DNA of 5,553 bases, taken from the NCBI GenBank assembly GCA_016937075.1, contig JAFGWQ010000032.1, forward strand, positions 1 through 5,553, written 5' to 3'. A model generated the notes under the pieces. That model saw only the letters and a list, made by a program, of their open reading frames with translations. It did no database searches and was not told where the DNA came from. Positions within the stretch are counted from its first letter, which is position 1; every line of letters begins with the position of its first letter. Shown here piece by piece: positions 1-4,902 of the stretch. The position numbers were made by a program, and so were the translations under genes. Source of the stretch: Campylobacterales bacterium (lineage in GTDB: Bacteria > Campylobacterota > Campylobacteria > Campylobacterales > Sulfurovaceae).

Positions 1-28
1 GTACTCTAGCTCTTGGCAAATCTTCCAT
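1..28 (-). CDS. Start of an unidentified gene downstream of leuB (partial, runs off left edge)
   Basis: Reading leftwards, an ATG at 28-26 opens nine codons (MEDLPRARV) before the window ends. It is preceded by an AAGGA ribosome-binding sequence at 40-36 with a 7-nt spacer, which is good for this genome. The ATG lies 17 nt beyond the leuB stop codon with no terminator-like hairpin between them, so the gene is probably the third cistron of the leuD-leuB transcript. Nine residues are too few to assign a family, and I do not recognise the product. A competing ATG at 45-43 is closed by a stop after five codons and is discarded. Confidence 0.5.
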
Positions 29-45
29 TATTTTATCCTTGACAT

Positions 46-1116
46 CTACGCCGAAGCGTATTTTGCAACTACATCACCCATTTGCGAACAATTACATATT
101 ACCTTGGCATCATATGCACCTATATCGCCTGTACGATAACCCTCTTTGAGGGCTTTTTTGATAGCATCGTCTATTTTTGCAGCTGCTTGCTCTTCACCCA
201 AAGCATATTTGAGCATCATAGCTGCGCTTGAAATAGTAGCAAGCGGGTTAGCAATACCGAGGCCTGCAATATCAGGTGCACTTCCATGGATCGGCTCATA
301 AAGCCCAACACTCTCTCCAGTACTTGCGCTTGGAAGAAGTCCGATCGAACCGCTTAGCATGCTAGCAGCATCAGAGAGGATATCTCCAAAGATATTACCG
401 GTCAAGATCACATCAAATTGCTTTGGATTGCGGATAAGCTGCATAGCTGCATTATCTACATACATATGACTAAGCTCAACTTCCGGGTATTCTTTGGATA
501 TCTCCTCAACTATGTCTCTCCAAAATTGACTCACTTCAAGCACATTTGCTTTGTCAACTGAACAGATACGCTTATCTCTTTTCATGGCAATATCAAAAGC
601 AACTCTTGCTATACGCTCTACCTCATTCCTTGTATAGATCATAGTGTTATATGCATAATCTTCTAGATATTCTCTAGGTTGTCCGAAATATATACCGCCG
701 GTTAACTCTCTTACGACCATAATATCAACACCGCTTACTACTTCAGGTTTAAGCGTAGATGCATTTACAAGTTCATCATATACAATTGCCGGGCGCAAAT
801 TTGCAAATGTTCCCATTTCTGCTCTAAGTGCCAAGAGACCGCTCTCAGGTCTAAGGTGTCGCTCTAAATTATCCCATTTAGGGCCGCCTATGGCACCGAA
901 GAGTACTGCATCACACTCTTTAACTCCGTTTTTTGTATCTTCCGGAAACGGTACGCCTGTCGCATCAATAGCAGCGCCGCCTAGCAGCATTTCATGATAT
1001 TCAAATTCCAAACCGCAGTTTGGAGCAACGGCTTCTAAAACCTTGATAGCTTCACTTACTATTTCAGGCCCTATGCCATCCCCTCTTATTACACCTATTT
1101 TGTACTTTTTTGCCAT
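46..1116 (-). CDS. leuB: 3-isopropylmalate dehydrogenase
   Basis: This 356-residue cytoplasmic enzyme oxidises and decarboxylates (2R,3S)-3-isopropylmalate to 2-oxoisocaproate with NAD+, the third committed step of leucine synthesis. The length is normal for LeuB. Visible family signatures are the N-terminal GDGIGPE (12-18), substrate-binding arginines Arg98 and Arg108 in the ALRAEMGTFANLRPA stretch and Arg136 before LTGGIYFG (with Tyr143), Lys189 in VDKANVL, the metal-binding aspartates Asp221 (VDNAAMQL), Asp245 and Asp249 (NIFGDILSDAASML), and the NAD-binding loop HGSAPDIAG (278-286 region) followed by GIANP. The segment after DIAG has Leu286 where many LeuB proteins have Lys, a tolerated-looking change. 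The ATG start is one base beyond the leuD stop and has an AGGA sequence at 1127-1124 inside the last leuD codons, so the two genes are co-transcribed and probably translationally coupled. The close relatives isocitrate and tartrate dehydrogenase are disfavoured by the LeuB-type substrate loop and by the leuD neighbour. Confidence 0.97.
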   Translation of the reverse strand: MAKKYKIGVIRGDGIGPEIVSEAIKVLEAVAPNCGLEFEYHEMLLGGAAIDATGVPFPEDTKNGVKECDAVLFGAIGGPKWDNLERHLRPESGLLALRAEMGTFANLRPAIVYDELVNASTLKPEVVSGVDIMVVRELTGGIYFGQPREYLEDYAYNTMIYTRNEVERIARVAFDIAMKRDKRICSVDKANVLEVSQFWRDIVEEISKEYPEVELSHMYVDNAAMQLIRNPKQFDVILTGNIFGDILSDAASMLSGSIGLLPSASTGESVGLYEPIHGSAPDIAGLGIANPLATISSAAMMLKYALGEEQAAAKIDDAIKKALKEGYRTGDIGAYDAKVICNCSQMGDVVAKYASA

Positions 1117-1117
1117 A

Positions 1118-1603
1118 TTAATTTCCTAACTCTTTTTTTGCAAACTCCATAAGCCCGCCTGCATCTACAAGTGATTGCATAAATTCAGGAATTGGTATAA
1201 ACTTATATGTTTTAGCTTGGCTTATATTGATAATTTCGCCTTTTTCCATATCGATCTTTAGAACATCGCCTTCGTTTATCTCATCAGCTTCTTTAAGTTC
1301 AAATATAGGCAATCCCATATTGAATGCATTTCTATAAAAGATCCTAGCAAATGTAGGAGCTACAATAGCGCTTATGCCTGCAGCTTTTAGTGCTATTGGA
1401 GCATGTTCGCGACTACTGCCGCATCCAAAATTCTCACCTGCTACAATGATGTCGCCTACACTCATTTTAGAAACAAACTGCGGATCGGCGTCTTCCATCA
1501 CATGCTTGGCTAGCTCTTTTGGGTCACTTGTATTTAGATACCGTGCTGCGATTATCAAATCTGTATCTATATTTTCTCCAAATTTCCAAACTTTACCTTG
1601 CAC
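1118..1603 (-). CDS. leuD: 3-isopropylmalate dehydratase small subunit (GTG start)
   Basis: This is the small (swivel-domain) subunit of isopropylmalate isomerase, which with the Fe-S large subunit LeuC interconverts 2- and 3-isopropylmalate in the cytoplasm. From the GTG at 1603 it is 161 residues, matching the compact LeuD/DmdB-type (archaeal-like) family. The N-terminus is WKFGENIDTDLIIAARYL (6-23), carrying the family DTD motif. The substrate-recognition loop GENFGCGSSREHAP is at about 56-69, followed by VAPTFARIFYRNAFNMGLP (81-99). The frame stays open to a TTG at 1663, which would add 20 residues, but those bases coincide with a promoter, while GTG 1603 has an AGGA sequence six bases upstream and begins exactly where family homology starts. 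It is the first gene of the operon and sits one base before leuB. No leuC is visible, so the partner subunit is encoded elsewhere. LeuD paralogues for homoaconitase or dimethylmaleate hydratase are possible but unlikely beside leuB. Confidence 0.95.
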   Translation of the reverse strand: MQGKVWKFGENIDTDLIIAARYLNTSDPKELAKHVMEDADPQFVSKMSVGDIIVAGENFGCGSSREHAPIALKAAGISAIVAPTFARIFYRNAFNMGLPIFELKEADEINEGDVLKIDMEKGEIINISQAKTYKFIPIPEFMQSLVDAGGLMEFAKKELGN

Positions 1604-1607
1604 GAGC

Positions 1608-1614
1608 TTTCCTT
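1608..1614 (-). promoter_or_regulatory. Ribosome-binding site fixing the leuD GTG start
   Basis: On the minus strand the sequence AAGGAAA lies at 1614-1608, with its AGGA core at 1613-1610 ending six bases before the GTG at 1603-1601. The upstream TTG alternative at 1663 has no comparable purine-rich sequence in position, so this site decides the start. Confidence 0.75.
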
Positions 1615-1633
1615 TTTGTCTTAAATTTGGGCG

Positions 1634-1663
1634 ATTATATCTAAAATTAGCATAAAATGACAA
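1634..1663 (-). promoter_or_regulatory. Sigma-70 promoter of the leuD-leuB operon
   Basis: On the minus strand a TTGTCA (-35, positions 1663-1658, five of six consensus bases) is separated by 18 bp from a perfect TATAAT (-10, positions 1639-1634). Transcription would start near 1627, leaving a leader of about 24 nt, just enough to hold the AAGGAAA ribosome-binding site. A -35 this good is uncommon in Campylobacterota, where the -10 usually dominates. There is no room for a leader-peptide attenuator, so any leucine-responsive control would have to act through a repressor or from the far side of the promoter. The transcription start is inferred. Confidence 0.7.
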
Positions 1664-1704
1664 ACAATAATGTTGCTAAAATAACAAAAAAAATTACAAA
1701 AATT

Positions 1705-1733
1705 CAACACAATTAAAAAAATTTCGGTATAAT
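1705..1733 (+). promoter_or_regulatory. Sigma-70-type promoter of rpoD
   Basis: A perfect TATAAT box lies at 1728-1733, preceded by A/T-rich sequence with A- and T-runs and no convincing -35 hexamer (CAACAC at 17 bp, TTCAAC at 19 bp). This is the usual architecture of housekeeping promoters in Campylobacterota. Transcription would begin around 1740, giving rpoD a leader of roughly 110 nt. The promoter lies back to back with that of leuD, about 90 bp apart between the -10 boxes, so both could respond to one regulator bound between them, although no operator is recognised. Confidence 0.6.
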
Positions 1734-1776
1734 ATGCTTCAATTTACGAAACAATTAAAATTAGAAAAAGTTATAT

Positions 1777-1810
1777 CTCTTATTATTATATTAAGCTAAT
1801 TAAATAAGAG
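1777..1810 (+). repeat. Perfect 8-bp inverted repeat in the rpoD leader
   Basis: CTCTTATT at 1777-1784 is the exact reverse complement of AATAAGAG at 1803-1810, with 18 bases between. Inside the spacer TTA (1791-1793) and TAA (1797-1799) could form a weak inner stem. The element lies within the predicted rpoD 5' leader and ends about 28 nt before the ribosome-binding sequence AAGGA (1838-1842). The arms are mostly A/T, so the RNA hairpin would be weak. It could be an operator, an mRNA structure, or a chance match in AT-rich DNA. Confidence 0.4.
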
Positions 1811-1852
1811 GCTTTCACAATAATTACACTAAAAATCAAGGACACATAAATA

Positions 1853-3742
1853 ATGGCAGAAAAAGATAGCATAGTTCGCATAGAAGAAATATTGGGTGCC
1901 AAAAAAAAGGGCGATTTCATCACATATGAAAATATAGCCAAAGAGTTTGCTAAACCTATCACAAGCGCACAAGCTAAAAAAATATACAAAATCGCCAATG
2001 ATAAACATATCAATGTCATAAGCGCATCAGAATATGCCAAAAACGCCACTATCAGGCAAGGTGTGAACAGAGAGCTTTTACGTAAAAAACAACACGATGG
2101 CAATTTAGAAGAAGAGTTTGATTTCGCGAAAGAGAAAGAACTCCTAGAGTGGAGCAGAAGCGACAGTCCGGTTCGAATGTATCTACGTGAAATGGGTAAA
2201 ATTCCGCTTCTTACAAAAGAAGAAGAGATTGATCTGAGTGTTCAGATCGAAGAAGGCGAAGATATTATTATTGATGCTATTTGTTCAGTACCGTATCTTG
2301 TCGGATATATTATCAAATATAGAGAACCGCTGCTTAACCGCGAAAGACGAGTTAAGGAACTATTTAAAAGTTTTGAGGATGTCGATACAGAAGAAGAAAG
2401 TGAAACTGAAGAGACAGATGGAGTAGAAGGCGAAGAAGGCGAAGGCAACGGCTCTGAAGAAAGCAAAACAAAACCTGCAAAAGATGATAAAAGAGTACAG
2501 CAAGTACTTGAAAGCTTCAAGACTCTCGAAAAAGCAAAAAAAGAGTGGATGAAAGCACGTAATGAGCTTATCAAAATGATCGAAGAAAAAGGCGAAGAAG
2601 AGTCTGAAGTATTATTTTTCGAACGACTCAAAGTTGCTTTCAAAAAAGAACAACTTAAAAATGCTTTATTGCAATTGGGGCCAACAAGTAAACTTATAAA
2701 TGAACTTGTTAAAGCCATGGAGACTGCACTCAAAAGCGATGACAGTTTTGATAAAGAATTAAAAAGATTAGAATACAAACTTCCGCTGTTCAATGAGATA
2801 CTTCTTAAAAATCACCAAAAAATACTCAAAAATATTATCAATATGGACAAAGAAGATATAGCTCTAGCCGTGCCTGAAGCTACGATGGTCAGCACTTATG
2901 TAGAGATAAAAAAACTTTTTGAAACCAGAGAAGCCAGTAAAGGCGGTTTTGATCTAAGTCCTGAAAAATTGGCTGAAATTCTTAATCAGATCAGACTAGG
3001 AAAAACAAAGAGTGAAAAAGCCAAAACCAGAATGGCAAAATCAAACCTTAGATTGGTTGTCTCGATTGCCAAAAGATATACCAATCGTGGATTACCTTTC
3101 TTGGATCTTATTCAAGAAGGCAATATCGGACTGATGAAAGCTGTTGATAAATTTGAATATGAAAAAGGATACAAATTTTCAACATATGCGACATGGTGGA
3201 TCCGCCAAGCGATCAGTAGAGCTATAGCAGATCAAGCTCGTACTATTCGTATCCCTATCCATATGATAGAAACCATTAACCGCATCAATAAAGTAACACG
3301 CAAATATATCCAAGAAAATGGCGCAGAGCCTGATATGGAAACTATTGCCAAAGAGATAGGATTATCGGTAGACAAAGTACGTAATGTCATCAAGATCACA
3401 AAAGAACCGGTCAGCCTAGAATCTCCTGTAGGAGATGAAGATGATGGAAGATTTGGTGACTTTATTGAAGATAAAAACACACTAAGCCCAACAGAAGAAG
3501 TGCTCCGTGATGACCTCAATAACCAAATCGATGAAGTACTCGAGCAATTAAATGAACGCGAAAGAGCGGTTATTAGAATGAGATTTGGGCTCCTAGATGA
3601 CGAAAGTGACAGAACATTAGAAGAGATAGGTAAAGAACTCAGTGTCACCAGAGAAAGAGTCAGACAAATTGAATCATCGGCTATAAAAAAACTCAAACAT
3701 CCAAAAGTCGGCAGAAAACTCAAAAATTATATAGAAGAGTAA
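1853..3742 (+). CDS. rpoD: RNA polymerase primary sigma factor (sigma-70 family, RpoD)
   Basis: This is the housekeeping sigma factor that directs core RNA polymerase to -10/-35 promoters. Its 629 residues fit Campylobacterota RpoD. Order of parts: region 1.1 (about 5-60), present only in group 1 sigma factors; region 1.2 (SDSPVRMYLREMGKIPLLT, 103-121); a non-conserved region from about 135 to 390, including an acidic Glu/Gly/Ser/Thr stretch at 175-212 and long charged helices; regions 2.1-2.4 (393-468), with NLRLVVSIAKRYTNRGLPF and the -10 recognition helix YATWWIRQAISRAIADQ; region 3 (469-540), including the SLESPVGDEDDGRFGDFIED finger (521-540); and region 4 (554-629), with the -35 helix-turn-helix RTLEEIGKELSVTRERVRQI (587-606). 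In the -10 helix Ser455 sits where E. coli has Thr440, after the conserved Arg-Gln. The start ATG has AAGGA at 1838-1842, ten bases upstream. The complete region 1.1 and strong region 4 argue against an alternative sigma factor such as RpoS, RpoH or RpoN. Confidence 0.98.
   Translation: MAEKDSIVRIEEILGAKKKGDFITYENIAKEFAKPITSAQAKKIYKIANDKHINVISASEYAKNATIRQGVNRELLRKKQHDGNLEEEFDFAKEKELLEWSRSDSPVRMYLREMGKIPLLTKEEEIDLSVQIEEGEDIIIDAICSVPYLVGYIIKYREPLLNRERRVKELFKSFEDVDTEEESETEETDGVEGEEGEGNGSEESKTKPAKDDKRVQQVLESFKTLEKAKKEWMKARNELIKMIEEKGEEESEVLFFERLKVAFKKEQLKNALLQLGPTSKLINELVKAMETALKSDDSFDKELKRLEYKLPLFNEILLKNHQKILKNIINMDKEDIALAVPEATMVSTYVEIKKLFETREASKGGFDLSPEKLAEILNQIRLGKTKSEKAKTRMAKSNLRLVVSIAKRYTNRGLPFLDLIQEGNIGLMKAVDKFEYEKGYKFSTYATWWIRQAISRAIADQARTIRIPIHMIETINRINKVTRKYIQENGAEPDMETIAKEIGLSVDKVRNVIKITKEPVSLESPVGDEDDGRFGDFIEDKNTLSPTEEVLRDDLNNQIDEVLEQLNERERAVIRMRFGLLDDESDRTLEEIGKELSVTRERVRQIESSAIKKLKHPKVGRKLKNYIEE
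2375..2488 (+). other. Acidic low-complexity insert within RpoD
   Basis: Residues about 175-212 of RpoD are dominated by Glu, Asp, Gly, Ser and Thr and then change to a Lys-rich end (KTKPAKDDKR). The DNA is strongly purine-biased and contains GAAGGC at 2426-2431, 2435-2440 and 2441-2446, codons for Glu-Gly pairs that could expand or contract by slippage. The segment lies in the non-conserved region between sigma regions 1.2 and 2.1, where length varies between species, and is probably a flexible surface linker. Confidence 0.7.
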
Positions 3743-3745
3743 AAA

Positions 3746-4495
3746 TTGGATTTTTATGCGCTTATCATAGGCACCGAGATCTTAAATCGCCGCCGCAACG
3801 ATAAGCATTTTGAATTTTTGTCACGCAAACTTGCCAAATACGGCTATACGCTAAAAGGCTCGCTCATCATAGCCGATGAGCCAAATCTTATAGTATCAGC
3901 ACTCAATTGGCTGGGTTCCCTGCCAAATAGCATAGTTTTTAGCTTCGGGGGTATCGGCTCAACGCCAGATGACCACACTAGACAAGCAGCAGCTATAGCT
4001 TTGAGTGACGGAAAATTGTATCAGAACAAAGAAGCTAAAAAGATCATCGAATCGGCTTTGAGCGACAAGGCGTATCCTCATGCTATCAAAATGGCAAACT
4101 TACCGCTTGAAGCACACATTATAGAAAATCCATTTAATCAAATGCCTGCATTTAGTATGTTTGATCGTTTCTTTTTTGTGCCTGGATTTCCTGAGATGAG
4201 CCATCCTATGATCAAAGATATTCTTGCTAAACTTGATATCACTCCACGAAAAATCTATCGTTATACTTTAACTGCACTCTGCAAAGAAAGTGAGCTCATC
4301 GAGACCATGGAATCATTACCTAAAAATATAGAGTGTTCATCTTTGCCAAAAATATACAGCGATGGCCCTAGAGTTATACTCTCTGTAGCATCAGATGATG
4401 ACACGGGGGCTAAAAATGCTTTTGAAATGTTCACGCAAATGCTTGATGCAAAAAATATCCATTATGCTTTGCATGATGAGCATGAAGATCAATAA
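3746..4495 (+). CDS. CinA/MoaB-fold (MoCF_biosynth) molybdopterin-binding-like protein, TTG start
   Basis: This 249-residue soluble protein resembles the N-terminal half of CinA, the COG1058/molybdopterin-binding fold. Matching motifs are IGTEIL at 8-13 (CinA GDELL position), FGGIGSTPDDHTRQA at 67-81 (the family GG-x-G-x-T-x-DD-x-T signature), NPFNQMPAF at 128-136 and VPGFPEMSHPM at 145-155 (CinA PGxPxEM). The C-terminal nicotinamide-nucleotide deamidase domain of full-length CinA is absent, so NMN deamidation is not expected. In CinA this N-terminal fold has been linked to ADP-ribose pyrophosphatase activity, but the role of stand-alone versions is uncertain. The gene is in the same frame as rpoD and begins three bases after its stop, so no earlier start exists. 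No in-frame ATG occurs before residue 116. The ribosome-binding sequence is weak (GAAGAG within the last rpoD codons), which suggests translation coupled to rpoD. No terminator separates the two genes. Confidence 0.85.
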   Translation: MDFYALIIGTEILNRRRNDKHFEFLSRKLAKYGYTLKGSLIIADEPNLIVSALNWLGSLPNSIVFSFGGIGSTPDDHTRQAAAIALSDGKLYQNKEAKKIIESALSDKAYPHAIKMANLPLEAHIIENPFNQMPAFSMFDRFFFVPGFPEMSHPMIKDILAKLDITPRKIYRYTLTALCKESELIETMESLPKNIECSSLPKIYSDGPRVILSVASDDDTGAKNAFEMFTQMLDAKNIHYALHDEHEDQ

Positions 4496-4749
4496 ACATC
4501 CAGTCATTATATCAGGACTGTATCGATCTTCTTTGGTAGTGAAATCTTTGTAAGCCAACAAGATCAAAACGAATGCCGATAGCAATACAAGCATACCGCT
4601 TGAAACGATGCCAAGCAGTACCGAGCAATAGCTGCGCTGATACTCAAAACAACAAAAAATCCGCGTTCTTCCTGCAAAACGGCAAAAGCCTGACTCATGC
4701 TGTATCTTGAAAATCCGACAATATAAATAAAGAGGGCGGGCCGCCTTTT
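4496..4749 (-). pseudogene. Probable frameshifted remnant of a membrane-protein gene
   Basis: No intact gene fits here, but on the minus strand two hydrophobic stretches read consecutively in different frames. The first is open from 4749 leftwards and includes LFIYIVGFSRYSMSQAF then FFVVLSISAAI, ending near 4630. The second begins near 4622 with VLLGIVSSGMLVLL, continues as a second transmembrane-like run, and passes into a polar loop (KDFTTKEDRYSPDIMTG) near 4500. A one-base shift around 4620-4640 would join them into a polytopic membrane protein of about 85 residues or more. The first part has no credible ribosome-binding site and its frame is closed by a stop just upstream, so the 5' end is also missing. 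The second frame runs on to 4391 only by overlapping the end of the CinA-like gene antisense, which is probably a shadow. I do not recognise the family. Chance hydrophobic frames in AT-rich DNA remain possible. Confidence 0.45.
4731..4749. terminator. GC-rich hairpin, possible terminator
   Basis: The 11-base near-palindrome GGCGGGCCGCC at 4735-4745 stands out in AT-rich surroundings. A four-pair GGCG/CGCC stem with a three-base loop can be extended by AGAG (4731-4734) against TTTT (4746-4749), using two G-U pairs. On the plus strand a run of seven T follows at 4758-4764. On the minus strand the hairpin is followed by CTCTTTATTTATATT. It could end the rpoD/CinA-like transcript, or act in both directions, but the stem is short and the plus-strand U-tract is displaced by eight bases. 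Confidence 0.35.
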
Positions 4750-4860
4750 CTACTACGTTTTTTTATATAATTAACTACTTTGAAAATAACTTTTTGATAA
4801 AAATATCTTCAAAATCTAGCCTGCCTTCTCTTTTTTATTCTTATATTTTATTTTAAGTTT
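4750..4860. other. AT-rich intergenic stretch with imperfect inverted repeat
   Basis: No reading frame of note is seen on either strand. The stretch contains TTTGAAAATA at 4779-4788 and TATCTTCAAA at 4804-4813, which pair at nine of ten positions across a 15-base spacer. It then passes into long T-runs leading to the start of the DUF302-like gene. The repeat is placed like an upstream regulator-binding site for that gene, but no known operator is recognised. Confidence 0.35.
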
Positions 4861-4896
4861 TTTTATATATTATTATACATATTTAATTATAAAGGA
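4835..4896 (+). promoter_or_regulatory. Putative promoter and ribosome-binding site of the DUF302-like gene
   Basis: T-rich runs recur from about 4830 to 4865 and lead to TATTAT at 4871-4876 as the likely -10, the T-rich, -35-poor pattern typical of Campylobacterota sigma-70 promoters. Transcription would begin near 4883, about 20 nt before the GTG. AAAGGA at 4891-4896, six bases before GTG 4903, is a strong ribosome-binding site and fixes the start. The exact -10 is uncertain because the whole stretch is A/T-rich. Confidence 0.45.
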
Positions 4897-4902
4897 TTAT
4901 AA

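Noticed and set aside
1781..1790. Minus-strand TATAAT (ATTATA at 1785-1790) as a second leuD promoter
   Set aside because: It lies in a TATTATTATA stretch where such matches arise by composition, has no -35 and is far from leuD, which already has a better promoter.
1734..1799. A 21-codon frame (MLQFTKQLKLEK...) directly after the rpoD -10 box, a possible leader peptide
   Set aside because: Its ATG lies at or upstream of the expected transcription start and has no ribosome-binding sequence. The content is just AT-rich codons.
2242..2793. Minus-strand serine-rich frame opposite rpoD (183 residues)
   Set aside because: The Ser/Leu-rich composition is what the antisense of Glu/Lys-rich rpoD codons yields. 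It has no family motif, and the plus-strand gene is certain.
3232..3723. Minus-strand 163-residue frame opposite rpoD regions 2.4-4
   Set aside because: It is antisense to the most conserved part of the sigma factor, has Ser/Leu-rich shadow composition and lacks a ribosome-binding site.
4501..4520. CAGTC/GACTG inverted repeat just after the CinA-like stop codon as a terminator
   Set aside because: The stem is only five pairs with a ten-base loop and no following T-run.
4391..4594. Minus-strand 67-residue frame as an intact small membrane protein
   Set aside because: About half of it overlaps the CinA-like gene antisense, and no ribosome-binding site precedes the ATG at 4594. The hydrophobic sequence continues upstream in another frame, so it fits a gene remnant better.
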